From the NCBI RefSeq assembly GCF_013340935.1, contig NZ_WHOS01000032.1, positions 1 to 64,000 on the forward strand: 64,000 nt of DNA, read 5' to 3'. A program made the position numbers and the translations under genes. Under the pieces are notes generated by a model, which was not told where the DNA came from, made no database searches, and saw only the letters and a program-made list of their open reading frames with translations. Shown one piece after another: positions 26,080 through 35,616 of this stretch (its first letter is position 1; the number at the start of each line of letters is the position of its first letter). This DNA is from Azospirillum melinis (GTDB lineage Bacteria; Pseudomonadota; Alphaproteobacteria; Azospirillales; Azospirillaceae).

Positions 26080-26513
26080 GTCTATTGAAGCACAGAATGC
26101 GGCCTTGCCATCCGCAGTCCGGCACCAAGGTTCAGGCCGCCTTCCAAAGATGAGGCTGCGCGAAGCGTTGTAGGCTGCCGCCTTCAACTCTGGTTCTGAA
26201 GCTCACATGGGCTAGAAAGGCCGCACCGCAGATTGCTAGTGTGGAGCTGTGCGACAAGCACTCTGCCTCGGCGATATTGTCCGGGCAAGACTGGAATTGC
26301 ATCCCAAAAATGTTAGGGTTAAAACAGATTTCCAATGAGCATTCGGTAATCCGCTTGGTCACCTTGTGTTAAAAGGGTGGAGCAAAGCTATGTAGTGCCG
26401 AGGCAGGTCAATAGCTTGAGTTCACTCTCTGGGCTTTTGATAGAAACTCGAATCGTCGATTCAGCGAAATCGATTGCGGTTTATCGAATGATTCTGCCTA
26501 AAAAGGTGTGTAG
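26080..26513. other. Intergenic region with a fall in GC towards the right
   Basis: About 430 bp with no supported gene. GC drops clearly from about 26.15 kb on, in step with the AT-rich gene that follows, so the boundary of an acquired segment may lie here. AT-rich sequence just before 26514 could hold its promoter. Confidence 0.5.
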
Positions 26514-27592
26514 ATGGAACGCAAGACGATAACGATACACGGCGGATCAAGTAAAAATGGATCGACGGCAATCCAAAGTTATATGGTTATGGATATGAAG
26601 CGCCTTCGTGCCGCCTCCATATCGCCAGCTATCTTGACTCGCGAGATCTATAAATCTGAAATGAGATTGGAAGATCTTGAGAGGTGCATCGATATTGGAA
26701 ACGTAGATAATGGTTCTGTTGAGGATTATACAGCCTCATTTGAAATTCCTTATGAAATCTATAAGAGGCTTAGAGCTTCCCGTGACTATCGGTCATTGCG
26801 GCTCTTTGCGGGTATTCTTGAAAGAAAAATACACAATCTAACAGAAAAATTTGACCATATAATTGTTTCTGCGGAAGGATTTGAGGCATCCATCGTTCTC
26901 AAGGATGTTTTTTTCTTAAATTTTTGCGCATCCTCGCGGCATCATATAATGTAAACGTTGTTTTCTACTATCCAAACATTGTTGAGCATTCTTTGAAGTC
27001 ATGGCTCCAGTGGGGCTGGATTGAGCAAGAGTCGCTCTCAACATGGATACGGAAGTACCTCCAGCCAACCCCAGCTATGGATTTTTTCCGCGGCTTGGAA
27101 AAATCATACTGGGGGAATCTGCTGGCAATAGAAGATTGGAAAAATTTCTGGCTCTCGCAAAGCTCGATAAAATTTACACTCGAGGAAAATGTCCGAGATA
27201 CAGTTTCGGATTTTTACGAAATTATAGGGCTGCCAGTTCCTGAAGTTCCCAGCGTAATGCCACCACAATTTATCAATGTCGGCTGGCCGAAAGGTCTAAT
27301 TTCTGCGTTTCCACTTTTCTGGAAATTTATTGGCCAAGATGCGATAAGGTGCGAGGTAATCAGGCAATTTCTTATAGACAAGTCTGGAAAAAGTGACTCT
27401 ATTTCCAATAAATGTTATAATGACTTGGTTGGAAAAGTTCGGGATATATTTTTCTCAGAGGAAGGTGAACGTCGGGATCAGTCCGCTGATGAGCTTAATG
27501 TGTTCATAGAGAATGATCGAAGCGTAGACGAGGTGGTCACATACCTTTCTGAGGCGCTGTACTATTACCATGATCTTCATTTGAGCAAGTAA
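26514..27592 (+). pseudogene. AT-rich sulfotransferase-like gene, split by a frameshift
   Basis: Two overlapping frames, 26514-26954 and about 26908-27592, read as one protein of about 358 residues. The N-terminal part begins ITIHGGSSKNGSTAIQ, like the 5'-PSB loop (HIGSxKTGTTxIQ) of bacterial sulfotransferase-like proteins, and has IIVSAEGFEAS. The second part has RILAASYNVNVVFYYPNI, as expected for the following strand. The frames join if the T run at 26908-26914 had eight T instead of seven. Base composition is far more AT-rich than both sides, a sign of transfer. It may modify a glycan with sulfate. Family assignment is moderate. Confidence 0.55.
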
Positions 27593-27688
27593 AGATCACA
27601 GCGATTGTTCGACCGGCTCTGGGACTGCAACCGCTTCATCGCTGTCGTCTCTCAACTCATGAGGATGCCTGAACTCACTGACTCAGCC

Positions 27689-27802
27689 TTACAGTGTCAG
27701 GGGTGGCTTGGCCAGGATATCTGGACTTTGTAACCTTCGTGCCTCCTCCTCTGCGGGAATCGGGTTCAGATGGCCGGTGGCGCCTGTGATGAGAATCCTC
27801 AT
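27689..27802 (-). pseudogene. Possible 5' stub of an NAD-dependent sugar epimerase gene
   Basis: A 37-codon frame begins MRILITGATGH, the start of a Rossmann-fold epimerase, but leaves the family after ten residues and soon stops. It probably marks a gene cut by rearrangement beside the insertion sequences. The match is very short, so it could be chance. Confidence 0.3.
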
Positions 27803-27863
27803 GCGGCGATGGCGCCACTCCTTCCGCATCATCGGACAGTGCTGAGAAAATCATCCCCGTCAA

Positions 27864-28220
27864 TCATCCGTCGTTTCGGGAAAGTCGGGATGCTATGGCG
27901 CAACCGCCGGAAAGGCGCAATGCCAGCGGTTGCCACCGGTCCACATCACGTATGGCGCACACTTTCCAGAACCGCGACGCTTTCATGCAGTTGCTGGACC
28001 GCGCGTACCAGCAGCGCCTCAGCTCCTGATAGCGCAGCCCATAGCCGCCGCTTTCGGGGTCGTGGATGATGCAAGCATAGTCCTGTCCGGTCCTCTCCAC
28101 GGCATCCCGGACCTGACGGGCGCCGAAGCCGGTGTGCAGGCGGCGGTGGAGGCGCTGGACCGCCGGCTGGACGATGGTCTCCACCTCCACCTCGTCGAAC
28201 ACGGGGACCGTCTGGGTCAC
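27864..28220 (-). CDS. Uncertain hypothetical ORF (118 aa)
   Basis: I do not recognise it. The central part (VETIVQPAVQRLHRRLHTGF) looks protein-like, but the C-terminal part is Ser/Arg/Cys-rich and may not be translated. It lies just beyond the end of the IS66 fragment and could be the remnant of a gene that the insertion sequence entered, or a shadow frame. Confidence 0.25.
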   Translation of the reverse strand: MTQTVPVFDEVEVETIVQPAVQRLHRRLHTGFGARQVRDAVERTGQDYACIIHDPESGGYGLRYQELRRCWYARSSNCMKASRFWKVCAIRDVDRWQPLALRLSGGCAIASRLSRNDG

Positions 28221-28270
28221 CGGTGCCCCGGAGGGAGTGATTGCTCACCCGGGTGGCGGCAGCTGAGCCG

Positions 28271-28613
28271 TTAAGCGACGGCGAAGGTGCCGTCGACAAG
28301 ATCGCGGATGGCGGTCCAGGCGGACTGGCCTTGGCGGCGCGCGGTTCCAGTGACGGAGCGATAGCCGGCGTGAATACCCGGCCCCCACTCGGCCCGGAAG
28401 CCGTTGGTGACCTTGCGGAAGATCACGGACGGGCGGATTTCCTGCTCGCTGCCGTTGTTGGTGGGCGGCACGCGGCGGTCGCTGAGGAAGACGAAGAACT
28501 TGCCGCGCCACGCCTTGACTTGGCGCTGCAACTCACGTCCGGCTGGATGGGCGGCGGGCACACCGAGCAGGGCATCCAGGCGGCGTTCGGCCTTGTAAAG
28601 GCCGAATGAAGTT
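28271..28613 (-). pseudogene. IS66-family transposase, C-terminal fragment
   Basis: The open frame 28271-28627 contains FFVFLSDRRVPPTNNGSEQE and RKVTNGFRAEWGPGIHAGYR, the conserved C-terminal DDE region of IS66 transposases, and ends TAIRDLVDGTFAVA. The N-terminal two thirds and the tnpA/tnpB accessory genes are absent. The first residues (MRENQ) come from the end of the ISL3 element, so the fragment is cut there at about 28614. Confidence 0.75.
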
Positions 28614-30158
28614 TGGTTCTCCCGCACTTTGCGTGAAGGCTCCGCTCACGCTGCATATAGCGTGCGGCTACGCAGGAGTTCGAAGTCGGCTCGGCCGTAC
28701 ATGGTGCGCTTGATGGTCTTCAGTCGGTTGATCCGCCCCTCGACCGGGCCGGTCGACCAGGGCGTCTCCAGTGCCGCCCGCACGGCCGCCAAGTCCTTCC
28801 GGAGCCCGGACGCGAAGCCCTCCAACGGTGTCCCGGCGGCGGCCGCCAGCCAATCGTCGAGGGTGCCCGTCCCTTGCTTGCGCACCAGCGCGGCGAAGCC
28901 GTGCGCGAGATTGCGCATGTCGCTGAGCGCGGGGACATCGGCCAGCAGCGTGTCTACGAACACCCGGTCAGCCTCCGCCAGATCCTTCCGGTCGGCTTGC
29001 AGAAGGCGCGCCACGCCCCGGATGGACGGAGGCTTCCATCTGTCCGTTTTCGAGGGTCCGGCGTCCAGCGGATCCGAGGACCTCCGGCGCCGAATTGCGG
29101 CCCACGCCCGCACCGTTGATCGGCCGCCGGTGAAACCCCGGCCGCCGATCTCACGCCACAGCGCGGTGGCGTTTCGCTGACCTTCGGCCCAGCGGTGCTC
29201 CAAGTGCTCGAGGTACGGCGCGAGGCCCCCCCCCCGCCGCCTGATGGGCGAGCCCAGGTGCCGGGGCCGCCGTCACGCAGCCAAGCACGCACCGTCTTGC
29301 GATCCAGGGCGCAGCTCCGGGCAATCGCACTGACCGTGGCGCCGGCGTCCGCTAGCCGTCGGACCTCCGCGTAGCGGGCGAGACGGGGAGCGTGCGTGGC
29401 CACCTTCCTCACGTCCCGTGCCGACGGCTTTGCGGGCGCCCGAGTAACCGGAGGTGCGCCTGCCGATGCGCAAGGAGTCGCGGCGCGTCGGACAGCAGCG
29501 TGGTGGGCGCCGATCGCCGCGCACACGGCGTCACCGAGATTGCGCAGGAGATGCCACCGGTCTGCGACATGGACCGCACTCGCTGCGCCCTGGCGGGCGC
29601 CGTCGGCATATACGTCGGCCCGGTCGCGAACAATCACCTCGACCCCAGGGTGCGCGCGCAGCCATGCGGCGAAACTGGAGGCGTCCCGATCCGGCAGTAG
29701 GTCCACCAGGTCGCCACGCTCGAGGTCAACCAGGATGGTCCCATAGCGATGGCCCTTGCGCCACGCCCACTCGCCCACCCCCAGCACCCGAGGCGCAGGG
29801 GTGTCGATGCGTAGCGCGGTGGTGGCGAGCCGCAGGAGGGTGTCGGCAGAGACCGGCATGGCAAGGCGCTGGACGAGTCGCCCGCCGGCTTCGCCGCCCA
29901 GGGCGAGGGCAATGTGGCGCTGAATATCAACGAGGCGCTCGGAGCGCCGGGCGGAGGGCTGTACAATCCCCGGCAGCCGTTCGGTGAAGGTGCGCTTCGG
30001 GCAACTGGCCTCTCGGCACAAGAACCGGCGTGCTTGGAGGCGGAGAATTACCGGCCGGCCTTGCCATGGCAGATCGGCCAACCGGCGCTCATAACGGCTG
30101 TACACGCGCGATGAAGGCGCGTGGCAACGTGGGCACGGGACTGACGAGCGTCGAGGGC
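28614..30158 (-). mobile_element. ISL3-family insertion sequence, interrupted by IS21
   Basis: One end is visible: GGTTCTCCCGCACTTTGCGT starts at the junction with the IS66 fragment. The other end is missing because the IS21-type element begins inside the transposase gene at about 30159. The order of insertion is IS66, then ISL3, then IS21. Boundaries at the IS21 side are approximate. Confidence 0.6.
28646..30158 (-). pseudogene. ISL3-family transposase, 5'-truncated and frameshifted
   Basis: Two minus-strand frames form one transposase. The upstream frame has the zinc-finger-like CPRCHAPSSRVYSRYERRL, RLADLPWQGRP and a DDE core including WAWRKGHRYGTILVDLERGD. The downstream frame (28646-29203) has the C-terminal DDE part ending GRINRLKTIKRTMYGRADFE. 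They join in the G10 tract (C10 on the plus strand, 29226-29235): one more G restores LAPYLEHLEHRWAEGQ in frame. The first residues of the normal N-terminus are lost at the IS21 boundary, so the protein should be inactive even if the frameshift is an assembly error. Confidence 0.75.
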
Positions 30159-30231
30159 TGTCAGGCGACCCGTCAAACTGCCCCCCTGGCGCCATGAGGA
30201 ATTGCCCCCTTGAGAGAAGGGGACTTGAGGG

Positions 30232-31536
30232 ATGGCGAGCTTGAACGAGGCTATTCCGCGGGGCTGTGAACCGCGGAGGGACGTGATGAAGGCGCCGGAT
30301 GATGTGTTGGCGATGCTGAAGCTGAAGGCGCTGGGCTGGGGCGTGAAGCGGATTGCGGCGGAACTGGGCTGCTCCAAGCACACGGTGAAACGGTGGCTTG
30401 GTCTGGGAGGCTGGCGTCCATGCGCGTCGCCCTCGCGCTCAAAGCGGCTGGATGAACATGGCGATTGGCTGGCCGATCGGTTCCGGCGGCATGCTGGCAA
30501 CGCCGACGTGATCCGGCAGGAACTGGTGCGGGAGAAAGGGATCGCGGTCAGCCTGCGCACGGTGGAGCGGGCGGTGGCGCCGCTACGCCGGGAACTGGTC
30601 GCCCAGGCGCGGGCGACGGTGCGTTTCGAGACGCGGCCGGGCGAGCAGATGCAGATCGTCTTCGGCGTCCGGCGCATCGAGATCGGCGGGGTGACGACGA
30701 TGGTGTTCGTGTTCGTAGCGACGCTGGGCTTTTCCCGCCGGCTGCATGTGCGGGCCTACGGGCATGAGAAGCAGGACAGCTGGTTCGACGGCCTGGAAAG
30801 CGCCTTCCGGGCCTTCGGCGGTGTGCCCGAGGAGGTCCTGCTCGACAATGCGCGGGCGCTGGTCCTGTACCACGACGCGGCCAGCCGGGAGGTGGTTCTG
30901 CACCCGCGCCTGCACGCCTTCGCCCGGCACTGGGGTTTCCGGGTGCGGGCCTGCGCGCCATACCGGGCGCGCACCAAGGGCAAGGACGAGCGTGGCGTCG
31001 GCTACGTCAAGCGCAACGCCATCGCCGGCCGGTCCTTTGCGACCTGGGCGGAGTTGGAAGCGCATCTGGAGGCCTGGACGAGGGACATCGCCGATCAGCG
31101 GTGTCACGGCACGACCGGTGAAGCACCGATCGAGCGTTACCGGCGGGAAGAAACCCAGGCGCTGAAACCGCTGGCCGGCATCCAGCCCTTCACCACGGCG
31201 CGCGACCTGGTTCGCCGGGTCGGCACGGACTGCGCGGTGGAGGTGGACGGCAACGCCTATTCGGTGCCCTGGCGGCTGATCGGCGAGCGGGTCCGGGTGA
31301 TGGTGGAAGCCGGCACGGTGCGGATTCTCCATGCCGGCCGCGAGGTGGCGATCCATGCCGAGTTGAAGGGGCGGCACGGGCGCTCGATGCAGGATGCCCA
31401 TCTGGTCGGCGTCGCCGGGGCGGACGGCCGCCCGGTCCGCGTCGTCCGGCCCGAGGACGACGGCGCGGTGGCAGCGGTGCCGGCGCTGTTGCGCCCGCTG
31501 GCCGAATACGAAGCCGTGGCCGGGGGAGGTTTCTGA
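30232..31536 (+). CDS. istA: IS21-family transposase IstA with a substituted catalytic Asp
   Basis: The 434-aa protein has an N-terminal HTH (RIAAELGCSKHTVKRWLGLG), a DDE integrase core and a C-terminal beta domain (YSVPWRLIGERVRVMVEAG). The second and third catalytic residues look intact (LLDNARALV and KGKDERGVGYVK). The first, normally the Asp of GEQxQxDFG, reads GEQMQIVFG: a Val at about residue 143 (GTC at 30658-30660). That should abolish catalysis. The stop overlaps the istB start (TGATG), the usual IS21 coupling. Confidence 0.85.
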   Translation: MASLNEAIPRGCEPRRDVMKAPDDVLAMLKLKALGWGVKRIAAELGCSKHTVKRWLGLGGWRPCASPSRSKRLDEHGDWLADRFRRHAGNADVIRQELVREKGIAVSLRTVERAVAPLRRELVAQARATVRFETRPGEQMQIVFGVRRIEIGGVTTMVFVFVATLGFSRRLHVRAYGHEKQDSWFDGLESAFRAFGGVPEEVLLDNARALVLYHDAASREVVLHPRLHAFARHWGFRVRACAPYRARTKGKDERGVGYVKRNAIAGRSFATWAELEAHLEAWTRDIADQRCHGTTGEAPIERYRREETQALKPLAGIQPFTTARDLVRRVGTDCAVEVDGNAYSVPWRLIGERVRVMVEAGTVRILHAGREVAIHAELKGRHGRSMQDAHLVGVAGADGRPVRVVRPEDDGAVAAVPALLRPLAEYEAVAGGGF

Positions 31537-31787
31537 TGACCGACCATGATCATCTGATCGCCATGCTGAACCGGTTGAAGCTGACGGCCTTGCGCGACCA
31601 GCTTGACAGTCTGATCGACGAGGCCGGGCGGCGGGAACTGACGATCCGCGAGTCCTTGGCGTTGTTTTGCGAGCGGGAGATCGCCCGACGCGACCAGCGC
31701 CGCATCGACATGGGCTTCGGGCTGGCCCGCTTCCCCTTCGTGCGGGAGTTGGCCGGCTTCGACTTCGCCGCCCAACCCTCGCTATAA
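31536..31787 (+). pseudogene. istB: IstB helper ATPase, truncated to the N-terminal 83 residues
   Basis: The sequence matches the start of IstB (LNRLKLTALRDQLDSLIDEA, FDFAAQPSL) and stops right before the expected Walker A region. Full-length IstB is about 250 residues. The truncation coincides with the loss of the IS21 right end. Confidence 0.8.
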
Positions 31788-31831
31788 GGTGCCGGGCGGG
31801 GAAAGGCTTTCCCATCCCCGCTCCGCTGCCT

Positions 31832-33817
31832 TCAGCCTGACGGCAGTATAAAGCCCTGAGGCGGGCGGCCGGCGCTGTGCAGCGACCACATGACCTGATA
31901 GGCGCGTTCCAGGTTGCGGGTGAAGCGGTGGCTGTCGAACAGCGGCGCCGTCATCCGCCCATCCTCCAGCCGCTTGCGGAAACCGGCCCGGCGGGCGGGA
32001 TCGCCGGCAAGCGCCACCGCCAGATCCTCGTACTCGGCCAGCGACTGCGTCACCGTGTCGGGCAGCCCCGCAGCATTCAGCAGGCTGGCCGCCACCCGCG
32101 AGGCGAAGGTTCCGCCCAGGCAGGTGACCACCGGACAGCCCGCCCACAGCGCGTCGCTGGTGGTGGTGTGGCCGGTGTAGGGCAGGGTGTCGAGCGCCAG
32201 ATCGGCGATGCGGTAGCGGGCGATGTGGTCGGCCAGCGGGCGGGGCGGGGCAAAGACCAGGCGGGCCGGATCGACCCCTTGGGCCTGCGCCGCGGTCTTC
32301 AGGTTGCCGGCCGCCAGCGGGTTGGCTTCGAACAGCCACAGCACCGAACCCGGTACGCGCTTCAGGATGCGCATCCAAAAGCCGAACATGGTGGGGCTGA
32401 TCTTGTAGGCGGTGTTGAAGGCGGCGAAGATGACACCCGTCTCCGGCAGGCCGCACTGGCTGCGCGACGGGACGCTGTCGGGCAGCGGCCGGCGCCGGTC
32501 GTTGATCTGGTAGGCGTCCGGCAGCAGCACCAGCCGCTCGGCATAGAAGAGCTGGTGCTGCGGCGGGGTGACGAAGCGGTCGCCGATCACGTAATCCATG
32601 TGCGGGCAGCCGATGGTCCCGGGATAGCCCAGGTAGCTGACCTCGACCGGCGCCAGCCGGCGCGACAGCAGGTCGAGCCGGGTCTGCTTCGTGTAGCCCT
32701 TCAGGTCGATCATGATGTCGACGCCGTCGTCGGCCATGCAGCGGGCGATGGCGTCGAGCGGTACGCTGCGGATGTCGCGGAAGCGGTCGAAGGCCTTCAC
32801 CAGCCGCTGGCGCATCGCGCTGCCGTCGTCCGGGCCGTAGGAATAGGCCAGCACCTCGAACCGCTCGCGGTCGTGCAGCTCGAACAGCTCGGCCGCCAGG
32901 AAGGCGGTGGCATGCTCGTGGAAGTCGGCGGAGACATAGGCGATGCGCAGCCGCCCGCCTGGCGACGGGAGGCGCGGCTGCAGGGACGCGACGGAGGGGC
33001 GCTTGACCACCCGGTCGAAGAACAGGCGGGCGGAGCGGTCCTGCTGGGCCGGTGTGGTCTCGATCGAGAGGGCGGCCAGCGGGATGACGACGCCCCCGTC
33101 CTGATCGATGATCTCCCTCACCCGGCCGCAGAGCCGGTCATAATCGTCCCAGTCGCACAGCGTCTGCATCAGGTACAGATGGTAGCACAGCGCCTCGGTC
33201 TTGGCCGGGGACAGCGCCACCGCACGGCTATAGGCGGCCTTCGCTTCCGACAGCCTGCCCAGCTCGCGCAGGGTATGGGCATGGCCCAGCATCGCTTCGG
33301 CATGGCCGGGCTCCACGACCAGCGCCCGGCGCAGCGCCCGGTCGGCCTCGGCCACGCGATGGCTCTCGCGCAGGGCCACGCCCAGATTGGCGGCGGCGAG
33401 CGCGCTGATGGGATTGAGCCGGAGCGCACGGGCGAAATCGATCGACGCTCCGTTGCGGTCGCCCAGCGCCAGCCGGGCCGAGCCGCGGTTCACATAGGCC
33501 TCCGGCGTGGAGGGCGAGAGCTGGACGCAGCGGTCATGGGCCGCCAATGCCTCGGCCATGCGGCCCAGCGACTGGAGCACGGTGCCGAGATTGCCGTGGC
33601 TGTCGGGCAGGTCCGGGCGCATGGCGATCGCCTGGCGCAGGATTGCCTCCGCCTCCTGCGCCCGGTTCTGCATCATCACCGTCACGCCCAGAAGCTGGGC
33701 GACCTCGCCCGTTCCGGGGGCGGCCTGCAGAATGGCGCGGCACAGCCCTTCGGCCTCCGCCATCCGGCCTGCGCGGAAATGCGTCAGCGCCGCCTGCAGC
33801 GCTTCGTTCAGCGTCAT
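31832..33817 (-). CDS. TPR-GT41 glycosyltransferase (SPINDLY/OGT family)
   Basis: The 661-aa protein has about six TPRs (residues 1-230), a linker and a GT41 domain. It has RIAYVSADFHEHATAFL (catalytic-site His), VSYLGYPGTIG, FAAFNTAYKISPTMFGFW (donor-contacting Lys) and LDTLPYTGHTTTSDALW. This copy is closest in wording to eukaryotic OGT/SPY around FNxxYKIxP. The start at 33817 overlaps the stop of the upstream gene by 4 bp (ATGA), so the pair is translationally coupled. It lies next to the truncated IS21. A G/C-rich hairpin without T tract follows the stop at about 31796-31821. Confidence 0.88.
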   Translation of the reverse strand: MTLNEALQAALTHFRAGRMAEAEGLCRAILQAAPGTGEVAQLLGVTVMMQNRAQEAEAILRQAIAMRPDLPDSHGNLGTVLQSLGRMAEALAAHDRCVQLSPSTPEAYVNRGSARLALGDRNGASIDFARALRLNPISALAAANLGVALRESHRVAEADRALRRALVVEPGHAEAMLGHAHTLRELGRLSEAKAAYSRAVALSPAKTEALCYHLYLMQTLCDWDDYDRLCGRVREIIDQDGGVVIPLAALSIETTPAQQDRSARLFFDRVVKRPSVASLQPRLPSPGGRLRIAYVSADFHEHATAFLAAELFELHDRERFEVLAYSYGPDDGSAMRQRLVKAFDRFRDIRSVPLDAIARCMADDGVDIMIDLKGYTKQTRLDLLSRRLAPVEVSYLGYPGTIGCPHMDYVIGDRFVTPPQHQLFYAERLVLLPDAYQINDRRRPLPDSVPSRSQCGLPETGVIFAAFNTAYKISPTMFGFWMRILKRVPGSVLWLFEANPLAAGNLKTAAQAQGVDPARLVFAPPRPLADHIARYRIADLALDTLPYTGHTTTSDALWAGCPVVTCLGGTFASRVAASLLNAAGLPDTVTQSLAEYEDLAVALAGDPARRAGFRKRLEDGRMTAPLFDSHRFTRNLERAYQVMWSLHSAGRPPQGFILPSG

Positions 33818-35367
33818 CGCCCAGCCCCTCCGGCGACCCGCGCGGCGGCTTCCGCCGCCACGTCCGCCGTCACCCTGCCCATCACCTCGGCCCAGTCGTT
33901 GGATCTCGCCTGACGGAACAGGCGCATGGTCGGATACCAGGGGCTGTCGAGCCGGTCGCGCATCCACCGCCAGTCGGCGAACCATTTCAGCACCACCCAG
34001 GTCGGCCGCCCCATGGCGCCGGCAAGATGGCAGACCGAGGTGTCGCACGAGACGATCAGGTCCAGGTTGGCCATCACCGCGGCGGTGTCGAGGAAGGCAT
34101 CCGGACCGGCGTCGAAATCCGCCCCCAGCTCCGTCACCGCCACGCGGTCGCGCAGCCGCGCCAGATGGTCCAGGCCCGACACCTTCTGCAGGCTGTAGAG
34201 CCGGACGCCCGGCAGCCGCGCCATCGCCTCGAAACACTCCAGCGGGATCGACTTGCCGGTCTCGTTGCCGTGCCAGTTGATGCCGACGCGCAAGGCCGGG
34301 CGGCTGCCGCCCTCCAGCCGGTCCAGCCGGTCCGCCCAGCGGGCCGCCAGCGGCGGTTCCGCCCGCAGATAGGGCACGCCGCCCGGAACGGTGTCCGGCG
34401 TGGTCCCCAGCCGGTGCATCAGGCTCATCAGCGAGATGTAATAATCATAAGGCGGCAGCGGTTCGCCGAAGGCGAACAGCCCGTCCAGGTCCGGCGCGGT
34501 CGACAGCACCCGCTTCAGCGTCGGCTGGCATTCGTAGAGCACCCGCGCGCCCATGCGCTTCAGCACGCCGGCATAGCGGATGTACTGGAAGGAATCGCCC
34601 AGCCCCTGTTCGTAATGCACCAGCAGGGTCCGGCCCTCCAGCGGCTGGCCCTGCCACAGCGTGCCCGGCATGTTGCGCTTGCGCCAGACCGGCTGTTCCA
34701 GCCGGCCCTCATAGGCGACGGTGCCGTTGGCGTAGTCGCCGGCCATCAGCAGGCAGGTGCCGAGATTCTTGCGGTATTCCGGCTTGCCGACGGCGATGGC
34801 GAGCGCCCGGCGGTAGTTCAGCGCCGCGTCATGCGGAGACCCCAGGCTGAGGCTGACCGCGCCCAGATTGTTGTGGTTGACCGCGACGTCCGGCTCGACG
34901 GCAAGCGCCAGCCGGTAGACGGCGCGCGCCCGTTCCCCGTCGCCGGTGAACATGAACAGGTTGCCGAGCGTCAGCAGCGCCCCCGGATAGTCCGGCTGCA
35001 GCCGCGCCAGCTCGCGGCAGGCGACCAGCGCATGATCGAGGTTGCGCCGGTCGAGCAGGATGCTGCCCAACGCATTCAGAACGTCCGGATAGGCGGGGCG
35101 CAGGCGCAATGCCTGGCGCAGCGGCTCCATCGCCTCGTCCGGCCGGCCGGCGGCCCGCAGCGACAGACCGAGATTGCCGTGCAGGTTGGCGATGTCGGGA
35201 TGCTCGTCGGCCAGTCGGCTGAAGGTCGCGGCGGCCTCGTCGAAACGGCCGTCCCGGAACAGGGCGGCGCCCCCGTTGAAGGCCTCGACGAAGGCCGGTG
35301 AGAACTCGGAAATGGCAACCCCCAACGCTTCAGACCCCAACGCTTGGCCTCTGACGCTCGATCGCAC
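33814..35367 (-). CDS. TPR-containing GT9-like glycosyltransferase
   Basis: The 517-aa protein has about six TPRs (residues 30-220) and a C-terminal GT9-like GT-B domain with LLVHYEQGLGDSFQYIRYA and SCDTSVCHLAGAMGRPTW. It is a paralogue of the gene at 11491-13113, sharing FDAGPDAFLDTAAVM and the WRWM...SPWYP region. It is first in a two-gene unit with the GT41 gene. Paired TPR-GT9 and TPR-GT41 enzymes suggest sequential or alternative glycosylation of the same target. The start ATG at 35367 may be upstream of the true one, since the first 20 residues are not TPR-like. Confidence 0.8.
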   Translation of the reverse strand: MRSSVRGQALGSEALGVAISEFSPAFVEAFNGGAALFRDGRFDEAAATFSRLADEHPDIANLHGNLGLSLRAAGRPDEAMEPLRQALRLRPAYPDVLNALGSILLDRRNLDHALVACRELARLQPDYPGALLTLGNLFMFTGDGERARAVYRLALAVEPDVAVNHNNLGAVSLSLGSPHDAALNYRRALAIAVGKPEYRKNLGTCLLMAGDYANGTVAYEGRLEQPVWRKRNMPGTLWQGQPLEGRTLLVHYEQGLGDSFQYIRYAGVLKRMGARVLYECQPTLKRVLSTAPDLDGLFAFGEPLPPYDYYISLMSLMHRLGTTPDTVPGGVPYLRAEPPLAARWADRLDRLEGGSRPALRVGINWHGNETGKSIPLECFEAMARLPGVRLYSLQKVSGLDHLARLRDRVAVTELGADFDAGPDAFLDTAAVMANLDLIVSCDTSVCHLAGAMGRPTWVVLKWFADWRWMRDRLDSPWYPTMRLFRQARSNDWAEVMGRVTADVAAEAAARVAGGAGR

Positions 35368-35493
35368 CGATGACCGGCGGCGCGGATCGATTGTCGCACG
35401 GACCCGCGGCTTCTTAACCCAAGACCCCGGCCATCAGCAATAAAGCGCTGCCTCTTGCACGTCTTTGATCTACCCCCTGCGGCGGCCGGGACC

Positions 35494-35608
35494 TTACCTC
35501 TGTGATCTCCGGCCGATCGCCGCCCAAGAGATCTCGGTGACCCTGGCGAGCCGCACGTCTTCCAGCCCGGCGCCCGTCATCAGCGCTTTCCCCTCGTCGC
35601 GGCGCTGA
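35494..35608 (-). pseudogene. C-terminal fragment of a methyltransferase (partner of the gene at 62277)
   Basis: The minus strand reads MTGAGLEDVRLARVTEISWA then AIGRRSQR and a stop, against MTGAGLEDVQLAWVNEISWA then AIGAKPRDGVL in the intact gene at 62277-63110. Nucleotide similarity runs from 35513 to about 35605, aligned with 62305 to about 62397, with roughly one mismatch in eight. The 5' part of the gene is absent, and the sequence switches to the relaxase end at about 35609. Confidence 0.8.
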
Positions 35609-35616
35609 ACTGGGGA

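Larger units (their letters stand above)
30159..31787 (+). mobile_element. IS21-family insertion sequence, right end missing
   Basis: The left end starts TGTCAGGCGACCCGTCAAAC and contains two similar internal blocks (AACTGCCCCCC and AATTGCCCCCTT), as expected for the multiple terminal repeats of IS21. It carries istA and the first third of istB. The right end is absent because istB stops abruptly and glycosylation genes follow. The element is therefore a remnant. Confidence 0.65.
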
